Notes: a model not told the origin generated them from the sequence alone. DNA of 64,000 bases from Ruminococcus sp. (GCA_015066875.1 SVNM01000003.1:19091-83090); one strand, 5' to 3'; counted from the stretch's first letter, positions 51,726 through 61,228 are shown. Numbers and translations are program-made.

Positions 51726-52372
51726 TGAACTCTTTTGATACAATTCTCTTTGACCTGGACGGTACGCTTACAGACTCTGCGCCCGGTATTATCGAATGTT
51801 TCAGGTTTACTCTTGCTCATATGGAGTTTCCTGAGCCCGATAATATTATGCAGATTTTAGGTCCGCCTCTGCAAAACTCTTTCTCAGAGCTTTGTGGTAT
51901 GGATTCAGCTCAGACTGATGAGGCTGTGAAGTTTTTCCGCAGACACTACAGTGAAAAATACCTCTTCGTAAACAGCGTTTACGAGGGTGTTCCGCAAATG
52001 CTGGAAGAACTGAAAAGTCACGGTATAAAACTGCTTGTGGCTACCTGCAAGGCAGAGTCTTATGCTCTGCGGATACTGGAAAAATTCGGTCTTTCCCCAT
52101 ATTTTGACTTTGCGGGCGGTGCAGATATCAACGGCTCACGCAGTACAAAGTCTCAGGTTATAGAGTATGTTCTGGAAAACGCAAGGGTTTCCGGAAACAG
52201 CAGAATTCTTATGGTCGGCGATCGTATGCACGATATCGAGGGTGCTCACAGCTGTGGTATCCCCTGTATGGCTGTCGCCTGGGGCTACGGAAACAAAACC
52301 GAGTTCACAGAATATAACGCCGATTTCATTGCAGAAAATCCAAAGGATTTATTAAATCTCATTATCGCTTAA
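51725..52372 (+). CDS. HAD-family phosphatase, phosphoglycolate-phosphatase type
   Basis: 215 aa. Motif [12 protein letters not shown], cap domain, motif II ATCKAES, motif [15 protein letters not shown]. Translationally coupled to purE. HAD phosphatases of this class act on small phosphate esters or nucleotides; substrate unknown. In this position it may clear a purine-pathway side product. Confidence 0.88.
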   Translation: MNSFDTILFDLDGTLTDSAPGIIECFRFTLAHMEFPEPDNIMQILGPPLQNSFSELCGMDSAQTDEAVKFFRRHYSEKYLFVNSVYEGVPQMLEELKSHGIKLLVATCKAESYALRILEKFGLSPYFDFAGGADINGSRSTKSQVIEYVLENARVSGNSRILMVGDRMHDIEGAHSCGIPCMAVAWGYGNKTEFTEYNADFIAENPKDLLNLIIA

Positions 52373-52424
52373 ATTTGTCCGCAAGGACTCAAATATAATC
52401 ATAATTTCTCAGGAGGAATTTAAA

Positions 52425-53144
52425 ATGGCAAATATAGTTAAAATGGAACAGCTCTATGAGGGCAAGGCTAAGAAGGTTTACGCTACAAATGATCCCGATC
52501 TCGTAATTGTTGACTACAAGGACGACGCTACAGCTTTCAACGGCGAAAAGAAGGGCACAATCTCAGGCAAGGGCGTTATCAACAACAGAATGACTAACTT
52601 TATGTTCAAGATGCTCGAAAAAGAGGGCGTTCCCACTCACCTCGTTGAAGAGATCAGCGACCGCGAAACTATCGTTAAGAAGGTTTCTATCGTTCCCCTC
52701 GAAGTTATCGTAAGAAACGTTGCTGCAGGTAGCTTCTCAAAGAAGCTCGGTATCGAAGAGGGTACTCCCCTTAAACAGCCTACTCTTGAATTCAGCTACA
52801 AGAACGACGATCTCGGCGATCCCTTTATCAACGATTACTATGCTCTCGGTTTAGGTCTCGCTACTCAGGAAGAGATCGACACTATCACCAAGTACGCTTT
52901 CAAGGTTAATGAGTTTATGCTCAAGTTCTTCAAGGAGCTCAACATCGACCTTATCGACTTCAAGATCGAATTCGGCAGAACTTCAGACGGTACTATTATC
53001 CTCGCTGACGAGATCTCTCCCGATACATGCCGTTTCTGGGACAGCACTACTCACGAAAAGCTCGATAAGGACCGCTTCCGTCGTGATATGGGTGGCGTTG
53101 AAGAGGCTTACGCTGAAATTATGAAGAGACTTATGGGTGAATAA
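52425..53144 (+). CDS. purC: SAICAR synthetase
   Basis: 239 aa. [10 protein letters not shown] at residues 7-16, [23 protein letters not shown] and [13 protein letters not shown]. Condenses CAIR with aspartate. AGGAGGA before the ATG. Confidence 0.96.
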   Translation: MANIVKMEQLYEGKAKKVYATNDPDLVIVDYKDDATAFNGEKKGTISGKGVINNRMTNFMFKMLEKEGVPTHLVEEISDRETIVKKVSIVPLEVIVRNVAAGSFSKKLGIEEGTPLKQPTLEFSYKNDDLGDPFINDYYALGLGLATQEEIDTITKYAFKVNEFMLKFFKELNIDLIDFKIEFGRTSDGTIILADEISPDTCRFWDSTTHEKLDKDRFRRDMGGVEEAYAEIMKRLMGE

Positions 53145-53184
53145 TCCCCCTTCTTTCTCCGATTACATAACCGCATAAATGTTT

Positions 53185-53224
53185 ACGGCACTCTTCCACG
53201 CCGTCGGAAGAGTACGCCGTTTTC
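53185..53224 (+). terminator. Terminator-like hairpin in the purC-purF gap
   Basis: ACGGCACTCTTCC pairs with GGAAGAGTACGCCGT (two-base bulge), followed by TTTT. The loop segment GCCGTCGG (53200-53207) is perfectly complementary to CCGACGGC (53232-53239), allowing an alternative fold. This may be an attenuator ahead of purF. Confidence 0.55.
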
Positions 53225-53260
53225 CCCTATCCCGACGGCAGAAACGGAGATTGAACTACT

Positions 53261-54682
53261 ATGGGCGGATTCTTCGGAGTAGCTTCCGAAAACGACTGCG
53301 TTACAGACGTTTTCTTCGGAACCGACTATCATTCACATTTAGGTACAAGAAGAGGCGGTATGACCGCTTATTCCGATACGCTGGGCTTTCAGAGATGTAT
53401 CCACAGTATCGAAAACTCGCCCTTCAGAACAAAATTCGAAAAGGACGCTGTTTCTATGAAGGGTAAACTCTGTATCGGCTGTATCAGTGATACAGATCCC
53501 CAGCCTATTCTCGTAAGATCAAAACTCGGCGTTTATGCCATATGTACTGTGGGTATCATCAACAACGCGGAAGAGCTTGCTGATGAACTCTTTGAATACG
53601 GCTGTGACAACTTTGAGGTAATGAGTAGCGGAGCTATCAATTCAGGCTCGCTTATCGGCGCTCTTATCGCTCAGAAGGAAAGCTTTGCTGAGGGTATAAA
53701 GTATGCTCAGGATAAAATAAACGGCACAGTAACTCTCATTATTCTCACCAAAAATGAGATTATCGCTTCCCGTGATAAAAAAGGACGCCTTCCTATTGTT
53801 GTCGGCAAGCGCGATGACGGCTATTGCCTTTCTCTTGAGGATTTCGCTTTCCAGAAGCTGGGCTATGATACCTTTAAAGAGCTTAAGCCAGGTGAAATAG
53901 TACGTATTACCTCAAAGGGCTGTGAAACGCTGGCTGAGGGCAGGGACGAAATGAAGATATGTTCCTTCCTGTGGACATATTATGGATATCCCAATGCCGT
54001 TTACGAAAATGTGAATGTGGAAGTTATGCGTACAAGAAACGGCGAAATTCTCGCCGAAAACGATATTAACGCAGGCAGACTTCCCGATGTGGATTATATC
54101 TGCGGTATCCCCGATTCAGGCGTTCCCCACGCTATAGGCTATGCCAACAGAAGCGGTATTCCCTTTGCAAGACCTTTCATCAAGTATACTCCCACATGGC
54201 CGAGAAGCTTTATGCCTCAGACTCAGGAAATGAGAAATCATGTTGCGAAAATGAAGCTCATTCCCGTTCACGAGCTTATCGAAGGCAAAAAGCTCCTCTT
54301 CGTTGACGACAGTATCGTAAGAGGTACCCAGATGCGCGAAACAGTTGAGTTCCTTTATGCCAACGGCGCTAAGGAAGTGCATATGCGTTCTGCCTGTCCG
54401 CCTATTATGTACGGATGCAGATACCTCAACTTCTCAAGCAGTAAGTCTGAGCTTGAACTCATCGCAAGACAGATTATCAACGAAAATGAAGGCGCTGAGG
54501 GCGTTAAATATATTCAGGAGTACAGCAACTCTGCTACAGAGCGAGGCAAATTCCTCAGAGATGAAATCTGCCGTCGCCTTAACCTTACTACTCTTGAATT
54601 CCAGACTCTTGAGGGTACGGTAAGAGCTATCGGACTTCCCGAAGATAAGCTCTGCACATACTGCTGGAACGGCAAAGGCTGA
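53261..54682 (+). CDS. purF: Amidophosphoribosyltransferase-like protein lacking the N-terminal Cys
   Basis: 473 aa. The phosphoribosyltransferase half is intact: PRPP loop LLFVDDSIVRGTQMRETVEF, GIPDSGVPHAIGYA, and Fe-S type cysteines (KICSFLW, YGCRYLNFSS, CTYCWNGKG). The N-terminal Ntn-hydrolase half begins MGGFFGVAS, so the usual Cys-1 nucleophile (CGVFGI) is a Gly; glutaminase Arg motif GTRRGGM remains. It may use free ammonia, or a second PurF elsewhere may supply glutamine activity. Preceded by GGAGA. Confidence 0.85.
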   Translation: MGGFFGVASENDCVTDVFFGTDYHSHLGTRRGGMTAYSDTLGFQRCIHSIENSPFRTKFEKDAVSMKGKLCIGCISDTDPQPILVRSKLGVYAICTVGIINNAEELADELFEYGCDNFEVMSSGAINSGSLIGALIAQKESFAEGIKYAQDKINGTVTLIILTKNEIIASRDKKGRLPIVVGKRDDGYCLSLEDFAFQKLGYDTFKELKPGEIVRITSKGCETLAEGRDEMKICSFLWTYYGYPNAVYENVNVEVMRTRNGEILAENDINAGRLPDVDYICGIPDSGVPHAIGYANRSGIPFARPFIKYTPTWPRSFMPQTQEMRNHVAKMKLIPVHELIEGKKLLFVDDSIVRGTQMRETVEFLYANGAKEVHMRSACPPIMYGCRYLNFSSSKSELELIARQIINENEGAEGVKYIQEYSNSATERGKFLRDEICRRLNLTTLEFQTLEGTVRAIGLPEDKLCTYCWNGKG

Positions 54683-54744
54683 TGCTAAGCTTTGCTGTCT
54701 TTGCAATAAAACATAAATAAAATCCATTTACGGAGGTTATCAAT

Positions 54745-55782
54745 ATGAACAACAGTTTCTCTGAAAGTTACAAAAAGGCAGGCGTTGACGTTACTGCCGG
54801 CTATAAATCAGTTGAGCTTATGAAGGCTCACATCGCCAAGACTATGACTGCAGGTGCTCTTTCAGGTATAGGCGGTTTCGGCGGGCTCTATGAGCTCGAC
54901 CTTACAGGCATCAGCAAGCCCGTTCTCGTTTCAGGTACAGACGGCGTTGGTACTAAGATCAAGATCGCTTTTATTATGGATAAGCACAATACCGTTGGTA
55001 TCGACTGCGTTGCTATGTGCGTTAACGATATCATCTGCTGTGGTGCTAAGCCCCAGTTCTTCCTCGACTATATCGCTTGCGGAAAGAACGTTCCCGAAAA
55101 GATTGCTGATATCGTTTCAGGTGTTGCTGAGGGCTGTGTTCAGGCTGGCTGTGCTCTTATCGGCGGTGAAACTGCTGAGCACCCCGGTCTTATGCCTGAG
55201 GACGAGTATGACCTCGCAGGCTTCTCAGTAGGCGTTGTTGATAAGGACAAGATCCTTCAGCCCGATACTCAGAAGGCCGGCGACGTTCTCATCGCTATCA
55301 AGTCAAGCGGTGTTCACTCAAACGGCTTCTCTCTCGTAAGAAACGTTTTCACTGTTAACGAGCAGAACCTTGCAAGACATTTCTCAGATCTTGGTACAAC
55401 TCTCGGTGAATGTCTGCTTACTCCTACAAGAATCTACGTTAAGGCTATTATGAACCTCATCGACAAGGTTCAGGTAAAGGCTGTTTCTCATATCACAGGC
55501 GGTGGCTTCTATGAGAATATCCCACGTTCACTTCCCAAGAATCTTTCAGCTAAAATCGAAAGAAACGCTGTACAGGTTCTTCCTATCTTCGACCTTATCG
55601 CAAGAACAGGCAATATTCCTGAGCGTGATATGTTCAATACATTCAATATGGGCGTTGGTATGATCGTTGCTGTTGATAAGAACGACGCTGACAAGGCTAT
55701 CTCTGCTCTTACTGAGGCAGGCGAGCAGGCTTACGTTCTCGGTGAGCTTGTTGAGTCTGAAGAGGGCGTTATCATCTGCTAA
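54745..55782 (+). CDS. purM: Phosphoribosylformylglycinamidine cyclo-ligase
   Basis: 345 aa. [41 protein letters not shown] and [11 protein letters not shown] are AIR synthetase motifs. ATP-dependent ring closure to AIR. GGAGG before ATG. Confidence 0.96.
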   Translation: MNNSFSESYKKAGVDVTAGYKSVELMKAHIAKTMTAGALSGIGGFGGLYELDLTGISKPVLVSGTDGVGTKIKIAFIMDKHNTVGIDCVAMCVNDIICCGAKPQFFLDYIACGKNVPEKIADIVSGVAEGCVQAGCALIGGETAEHPGLMPEDEYDLAGFSVGVVDKDKILQPDTQKAGDVLIAIKSSGVHSNGFSLVRNVFTVNEQNLARHFSDLGTTLGECLLTPTRIYVKAIMNLIDKVQVKAVSHITGGGFYENIPRSLPKNLSAKIERNAVQVLPIFDLIARTGNIPERDMFNTFNMGVGMIVAVDKNDADKAISALTEAGEQAYVLGELVESEEGVIIC

Positions 55783-55783
55783 G

Positions 55784-56254
55784 ATGTATCTTCTGATTAT
55801 TTCGGGTATTGTTTCTGCACTGCTTGGTGTTCTCCTTATTATAATAGGTGTGCTTCAGTGCAGAAAACGTATATCCTTTGACGATAGCTTCGCTTCCGCT
55901 GAAGGATACGTAACAGGATTTGAAAGCAGACTTGCTTCGGCTTCTGTGAATTTTATCCCTGTTATCGTTACCAGAGAGTACGCTCCCTATGTGAAATATA
56001 TGACGGACAAGGGCGAGTGGATTACGTCAATGCTCCCCTTTACGCTGAAGATTTCTCCCGTTTACCGTGACTATAAACGAAGCTTTGAACACGGTACTGC
56101 ACTTGATGTGCACTATAACCCCGAAAATCCAACAGATTGCCGTTATGGCTCGAAAAGAGCCTTCCGTGTAAGAGAGGTTATCTACAAATTTATCGTTGCA
56201 GTGCCTCTTTTGCTTATCGGATACGCTCTTATATGGAGTCACTTCAATATGTGA
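55784..56254 (+). CDS. DUF3592-like membrane protein
   Basis: 156 aa from ATG 55784, 1 bp after the purM stop. Two membrane helices (3-25 and about 133-152) flank a beta-rich domain with FIPVIVTREYAPYVKYMTDKG and LDVHYNPENPTDCRY, the DUF3592 pattern. Function unknown; it is carried in the purine transcript. Confidence 0.75.
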   Translation: MYLLIISGIVSALLGVLLIIIGVLQCRKRISFDDSFASAEGYVTGFESRLASASVNFIPVIVTREYAPYVKYMTDKGEWITSMLPFTLKISPVYRDYKRSFEHGTALDVHYNPENPTDCRYGSKRAFRVREVIYKFIVAVPLLLIGYALIWSHFNM

Positions 56255-56273
56255 AATCACACATTATTATATT

Positions 56274-57158
56274 ATGAAAAAAATTATCGCTTCACTTACA
56301 GCTTCGGCTGTGGTTTTCTCACTTTCGTCACAGTATGCCCTTTCTGCCGGCAATACATACGATTATAACTCTGACGGAGTTACCGATTGCCTTGACCTTG
56401 TTGCTCTGAGACAGTCTGTGGAGAGTGACGCCTCTTCCGCTGAGGAGCTCGGTACTCTGCGCGATTTCCTTCTTGGTCTTGAAATCAGTACAGGTGGCTC
56501 TTATGACTCGGATTACACAATAGATGAGTCATGTATTCTTGAGCCTAAGGGCACTGTCCATACAGGCGACGGCACCTACTACGGCGGTGGCTATGAGGGT
56601 GGCTGTGCTATGCTGGACCCCATTTCAAAAGAGGATTACTGGATCGTTGCCATGAACCTTGAGGACTATAACAACGCTCAGCTGGCAGGTGCCTATATCG
56701 AGGTAACAGGCGAGCTGGGTACAATCAATATGCTTGTTACAGACCTTCTACCCGAAGGTAAAAAGGGCGACCTTGACCTGTATGTTGACGCTTTCCCGCT
56801 GATTGCTCCCGCAGAAAAAGGCAGGGTTCCCGTTTCGTGGAGAATCATTCCCCTTGACAGCGCTGAAAATGCTCCCGTGTGCTATAAGTTCAAGGAGGGC
56901 ACTACTCAGTACTGGTGCGGTGTTCAGGTGAGAAATCACCGCTATCCCATTACAAAGCTTGAATATCTTAATGAAAACGGAGAGTTTGTGGAAATCCCGC
57001 GCCGTCAGTACAACTACTTTGAAAGTATGGATATGGGCGCAGGTCCCTTTACTTTCCGTATTACCGATATTTACGGTCAGGTCATCATCGATAAGGATAT
57101 CCCCCTTCAGACCGATGATTCCGTTATCGTTCAGGGAAATGCTCAGTTTCCTCTGTAA
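56274..57158 (+). CDS. Secreted expansin-like protein with N-terminal dockerin-type module
   Basis: 294 aa from ATG 56274. Signal peptide 1-25; a dockerin-like stretch 28-70 with one good calcium loop (YDYNSDGVTDCLDL) and a second that has lost it (SDASSAEELGTLRD); D1 barrel GDGTYYGGGYEGGCAMLDP and VTDLLPEGKKGDLDLY; D2 carbohydrate face with TTQYWCGVQVRNHRYPI and YNYFES. It aligns well with bacterial EXLX1/YoaJ, which loosens cellulose without hydrolysis. Unusual location inside a purine operon; weak ribosome site. Confidence 0.85.
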   Translation: MKKIIASLTASAVVFSLSSQYALSAGNTYDYNSDGVTDCLDLVALRQSVESDASSAEELGTLRDFLLGLEISTGGSYDSDYTIDESCILEPKGTVHTGDGTYYGGGYEGGCAMLDPISKEDYWIVAMNLEDYNNAQLAGAYIEVTGELGTINMLVTDLLPEGKKGDLDLYVDAFPLIAPAEKGRVPVSWRIIPLDSAENAPVCYKFKEGTTQYWCGVQVRNHRYPITKLEYLNENGEFVEIPRRQYNYFESMDMGAGPFTFRITDIYGQVIIDKDIPLQTDDSVIVQGNAQFPL

Positions 57159-57181
57159 AATTTCCACAGGAGGTTTTTCAT

Positions 57182-57808
57182 ATGAAAAACATAGCTGTTC
57201 TCGTATCAGGCGGAGGTACTAATTTACAGGCTCTTATCGATGCTGAAAAATCAGGCGTCATCAAGGGCGGTAAGATTACCTGCGTTATATCCTCTAACCC
57301 CGAGGCTTATGCTCTGAAAAGAGCTGAAAATAACGGCATTGCAACAAGAATTATCCCCCGTAAAGAGTACGCTGACGTTGCTTCCTATACAAAGGCTGTT
57401 ACCGACGCTCTCATTGAGGTTAAGGCTGATCTCGTTGTTTATGCAGGCTTTATGACTATCCTCGATGAGCAGATTGTCAAGGCCTTCCCCTATAAAATGA
57501 TGAATGTTCACCCTGCGCTTATCCCCTCATTCTGCGGAAAAGGCTTCTACGGACTACACGTTCACGAAGAGGCTCTTGCTAAGGGCGTTAAGCTTTCAGG
57601 TGCTACCGTTCACTTTGTTACTGAGGTCTGCGACGGCGGTCCTATCATTATGCAGAAGGCTGTTGCTGTTGAAAACGGAGATACTCCCGAAACACTCCAG
57701 CGACGTATTATGGAACAGGCAGAGTGGAAAATCCTTCCTGAATCTGTTTCACTTTTCTGTCAGGACAAAATTGAGGTCATCGACGGAAAGGCTGTAATCA
57801 AAGAGTAA
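57182..57808 (+). CDS. purN: GAR transformylase
   Basis: 208 aa. VLVSGGGTNLQALID at residues 6-20, catalytic NVHPALIPSF with Asn-His, and a late GATVHFVTEVCDGGPII (catalytic Asp). Uses 10-formyl-THF. AGGAGG before ATG. Confidence 0.96.
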   Translation: MKNIAVLVSGGGTNLQALIDAEKSGVIKGGKITCVISSNPEAYALKRAENNGIATRIIPRKEYADVASYTKAVTDALIEVKADLVVYAGFMTILDEQIVKAFPYKMMNVHPALIPSFCGKGFYGLHVHEEALAKGVKLSGATVHFVTEVCDGGPIIMQKAVAVENGDTPETLQRRIMEQAEWKILPESVSLFCQDKIEVIDGKAVIKE

Positions 57809-57878
57809 AAACTGTGCAGAGACAATATCGTCCCCTGACAAATTACTATAAAACAAATATCCGAGAGGAGTAATTATT

Positions 57879-58592
57879 ATGATCAAACTTGATATCGCTA
57901 AGGAGCTCAGCTCCAACGACTACCCCGGCAGAGGCATTATCATCGGTAAGTCTGATGACGGCCTTTCAGCTGTAACTGCTTACTTCATTATGGGCAGAAG
58001 CGTTAACAGCCGTAACCGCGTTTTCACTCGCGACGGAAACGGTCTGCGTACTGAGGCTTTCGATCCCAGTCTGCTTACCGATCCCCACCTTATTATCTAT
58101 GCTCCCGTAAGAGTTCTCGGCAATAAGCTCATCGTTACTAACGGCGACCAGACCGATACTATCTATGACCTTATGGATAAGCAGTTTACTTTTGAACAGG
58201 CTCTTCGTACTCGTGAGTTTGAGGACGATGCTCCTAACTATACTCCCCGAATTTCAGGTATCCTCCGCTTTGAAGAGGACGGCTTCAACTATGCTATGTC
58301 TATCCTCAAGAGCGCAAACGGCAACCCCGATTCATGCCAGAGACATACCTTTACATACACAAATCCTCTCAAGGGTGAGGGACACTTCATTCATACCTAT
58401 ATGGGCGACGGAAATCCCCTTCCCAGCTTTGAGGGCGAGCCTAAGCTTATCGGTATTTCAGGCAATATCGACGAGTTTACAGATATGCTCTGGAGCAATC
58501 TCAACGAGGATAACAAGGTTTCTCTCTTTGTTCGCTACGTGAACCTTGAGGACGGTACTGAGGAGACAAGAATCGTTAATAAGAATAAGTAA
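57879..58592 (+). CDS. IMP cyclohydrolase, PurO-like
   Basis: 237 aa of the IMP_cyclohyd family (archaeal PurO fold), with YPGRGIIIGKSDDG, YFIMGRSVNSRNRVF and YTPRISGI patterns. It would close FAICAR to IMP, the step otherwise done by the N-terminal domain of PurH. This fits the absence of that domain in the separate formyltransferase gene at 59655. GAGAGGAG precedes the ATG. Confidence 0.9.
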   Translation: MIKLDIAKELSSNDYPGRGIIIGKSDDGLSAVTAYFIMGRSVNSRNRVFTRDGNGLRTEAFDPSLLTDPHLIIYAPVRVLGNKLIVTNGDQTDTIYDLMDKQFTFEQALRTREFEDDAPNYTPRISGILRFEEDGFNYAMSILKSANGNPDSCQRHTFTYTNPLKGEGHFIHTYMGDGNPLPSFEGEPKLIGISGNIDEFTDMLWSNLNEDNKVSLFVRYVNLEDGTEETRIVNKNK

Positions 58593-58602
58593 TGCTTTTC
58601 CG

Positions 58603-59622
58603 ATGAAAAGAATATATGCTATATTAATTGCAACGACAATGCTTTTCTCGCTTGTTGCTTGTAAAACAGACAAAGATTCTTCTGCCGGTGTGTCAACATC
58701 TGAAATAACTGTGACCAGATCCGGACCGCCGGAAAAAAGTACAGATGATTATTACGATCTGATCGCATCTTTTAAGTTCAATTATGATGATGTTCAGTTC
58801 AGTGACGGCTGTCTTTCCTCTGAAATTCCCGAAACAGCTGTAGTCAAAAAAAGTATATCATATTTTTCAACAGACTATCAGAATATCAAAACTATAAAAA
58901 ATTATGAAATTTACTGCGATGAATATGATAATGAACTGCTCAGACTGGAATCAACAGATGGCGGGAATTTCTATGCTGTATACAATTATAAATACGAGTA
59001 TGATGAAAACGGCAATAAAATCACAGAGTATTATATTGATGAAAACAGCGAATACGTTACAAAGTATCAGTATTATGATAATGGTAAAATTGTAGTGTCT
59101 GAAAGAAAAACCGCTGAAGGAAATCTCAGGGAACGTAATTATACGGAATATGATGAATACGAAAACATAATTTTAAGTTGCCTTGCGTCATATGATATTT
59201 TTGAAAATGATACATTAAAAGAACCCTGGGTTCGGGAATTACGTAATATACACTACGACAGCAACGGCAATATTCTATCATATGATTATTTTTACTTTGG
59301 CGACAACCAACAGCCCATTTCCTCATTTGTCCTTACTTATGATGATAAAAACCGACTGTTGACATCAGAAGAGTATTTTACCGAACACGACAAGTCATAT
59401 TACAATTATTGCGAAAAGCTTGAATATTCTTATGAAGCTGATTGCGATGAACCAACTCTTTTCGTCAAAACCGAAATGGATACTCCTGACCATATTGAAG
59501 GTACTGTTACTGAGGAAAGGAAGTATGATGAAAAAGGACGCGTTGTGTATTATAAAAGCTATAATTCAACATATGACAATGTTGTAACAATTACAGAAAC
59601 CGAATATGAAGAGTTAAAATAA
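58603..59622 (+). CDS. Lipoprotein with YD-like repeats
   Basis: 339 aa from ATG 58603. Lipobox FSLVAC (Cys at 20). The body has Tyr/Asp/Asn-rich repeats reminiscent of Rhs/YD strands (YKYEYDENGNKITEYY, YTEYDEYENIILS, RKYDEKGRVVYYKS). It is more AT-rich than the neighbouring purine genes and uses rarer codons, so it may be a later arrival in the operon. Function unknown. Confidence 0.78.
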   Translation: MKRIYAILIATTMLFSLVACKTDKDSSAGVSTSEITVTRSGPPEKSTDDYYDLIASFKFNYDDVQFSDGCLSSEIPETAVVKKSISYFSTDYQNIKTIKNYEIYCDEYDNELLRLESTDGGNFYAVYNYKYEYDENGNKITEYYIDENSEYVTKYQYYDNGKIVVSERKTAEGNLRERNYTEYDEYENIILSCLASYDIFENDTLKEPWVRELRNIHYDSNGNILSYDYFYFGDNQQPISSFVLTYDDKNRLLTSEEYFTEHDKSYYNYCEKLEYSYEADCDEPTLFVKTEMDTPDHIEGTVTEERKYDEKGRVVYYKSYNSTYDNVVTITETEYEELK

Positions 59623-59654
59623 CATTTTCGAATTATAAAAAGGAGGACATTACT

Positions 59655-60836
59655 ATGTCAAATGAAATGCAGTTAAAATACGGCTGTAACCCCAATCAGA
59701 AGCCTTCAAGAGTTTATATGGCTGACGGAAGCGAGCTTCCTATCGAGGTTCTCTGCGGAAAGCCCGGCTATATCAACCTTCTCGATGCTTTCAATGGCTG
59801 GCAGCTGGTTAAGGAGCTTAAGGCTGCTACAGGTATGTGCGCAGCTACTTCATTCAAGCACGTTTCTCCCGCAGGCGCTGCTATCGGCAGACCTCTTTCA
59901 GATGATCTTAAGAAAATCTACTGGGTTGACGATCTGGGCGAGCTTACTCCCCTTGCTTCCGCTTACGCAAGAGCAAGAGGCGCTGACAGAATGTCCTCTT
60001 ACGGCGACTTTATCGCTCTTTCCGATAAGGTTGACGTTTGCACTGCTAAGATGATCCAGCGTGAGGTTTCTGACGGTGTTATTGCTCCCGATTACGATGA
60101 CGAGGCTCTTGAAATCCTCAAGTCAAAGAGAAAGGGCACTTACTGCGTGCTCAAGATCGATGAAAACTACAAGCCGGCTCCCATCGAGACAAAACAGGTT
60201 TACGGCGTTTCCTTTGAACAGGGACGCAATGAGCTCGATATCAACCGCGAGCTTCTTTCAAATATCGTAACTGATAACAAGGATATCCCCGATGATAAGA
60301 AGGACGATCTCCTTATCTCACTTATTACTCTTAAGTATACACAGTCTAACTCTGTTTGCTATGTCAAGGACGGTCAGGCTATCGGTATCGGTGCAGGACA
60401 GCAGTCAAGAATTCACTGTACTCGTCTTGCAGGACAGAAGGCTGATAACTGGTGGCTTAGACAGTCTCCTCAGGTTATAGGACTTCAGTTTGTTGACGAT
60501 ATCCGCCGTGCAGACCGCGATAACGCTATCGATGTTTACATAGGCGATGAGTATGAGGACGTTCTCCGTGAGGGCGAGTGGCAGAGAATTTTCAAGGTTA
60601 AGCCCGCTGTTTTCACTGCTGAGGAAAAGAAGGCCTGGCTTGCAAAGAATACAGACGTATGCCTCGGCTCAGACGCTTTCTTCCCCTTCGGCGACAATAT
60701 CGAGCGCGCTAAGAAGAGCGGTGTTTCATATATCGCTGAGCCCGGCGGTTCTATCCGTGATGATAATGTTATCGAGACCTGCAATAAGTATGGTATCGCT
60801 ATGGCATTTACAGGTATCAGACTTTTCCACCACTGA
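59655..60836 (+). CDS. purH: AICAR formyltransferase (stand-alone)
   Basis: 393 aa matching only the transformylase half of PurH: MQLKYGCNPNQKP, SFKHVSPAGAAIG (Lys-His catalytic pair), YTQSNSVCYVKDGQAIGIGAGQQSR and AEPGGSIRDD. The MGS-like cyclohydrolase domain is missing; that step is presumably done by the PurO-like protein two genes upstream. GGAGGA before ATG. Confidence 0.92.
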   Translation: MSNEMQLKYGCNPNQKPSRVYMADGSELPIEVLCGKPGYINLLDAFNGWQLVKELKAATGMCAATSFKHVSPAGAAIGRPLSDDLKKIYWVDDLGELTPLASAYARARGADRMSSYGDFIALSDKVDVCTAKMIQREVSDGVIAPDYDDEALEILKSKRKGTYCVLKIDENYKPAPIETKQVYGVSFEQGRNELDINRELLSNIVTDNKDIPDDKKDDLLISLITLKYTQSNSVCYVKDGQAIGIGAGQQSRIHCTRLAGQKADNWWLRQSPQVIGLQFVDDIRRADRDNAIDVYIGDEYEDVLREGEWQRIFKVKPAVFTAEEKKAWLAKNTDVCLGSDAFFPFGDNIERAKKSGVSYIAEPGGSIRDDNVIETCNKYGIAMAFTGIRLFHH

Positions 60837-60845
60837 TAAATATAT

Positions 60846-60912
60846 GGGGCGGATATTATCCGCCCTCATATAACATACAGATAATCGGGACGACGTGGTC
60901 ATCGTCCCCTAC
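60846..60912. repeat. Two small palindromes after purH
   Basis: GGGGCGGATATTATCCGCCC (60846-60865) and CGGGACGACGTGGTCATCGT with CCCCTAC (60886-60912); same family as at 25.1 kb. The first may double as the transcript end signal of the formyltransferase gene. Confidence 0.8.
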
Positions 60913-60928
60913 AAGAGTTGGTGACGTT

Positions 60929-61228
60929 ATGGAAGAGACAAAAAAGCCTAAGAAAAAAATAGCTCTGAAGATTTTTATCGGCATAATCTCGTTATGGGTT
61001 TTGCTCATAGGAGTTGATTTCGTGCGATTTACTGCCTAAGACAGCTATATCGAACCGCTTGTCTGCATTTACAGCACCGGTTGTAGATGTTATGAGTGGC
61101 GTGAAAAAACAGGCTTGGGCTACAGCTTTGACTACACCTTCTATAATGAAATGAAGCTCAGCAATAAAGAGCCTGAAACAGCTTCATTCAAGCTTTTCGG
61201 AATCGAATTGTACACAAGAGAAAACTAA
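60929..61228 (+). pseudogene. Small membrane protein gene broken by an in-frame TAA
   Basis: The frame starts MEETKKPKKKIALKIF, has one membrane helix (IFIGIISLWVLLIGVDFVRF), stops at TAA 61037-61039, then continues in the same phase for 63 more codons (DSYIEPLVCIY.., GLGYSFDYTFYNEMKLS, FKLFGIELYTREN) to a second TAA. The VDFxR..PLVCI..GLGYSFD pattern recalls small Firmicute membrane proteins. Most likely a nonsense mutation; a sequencing error is possible. Confidence 0.6.
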
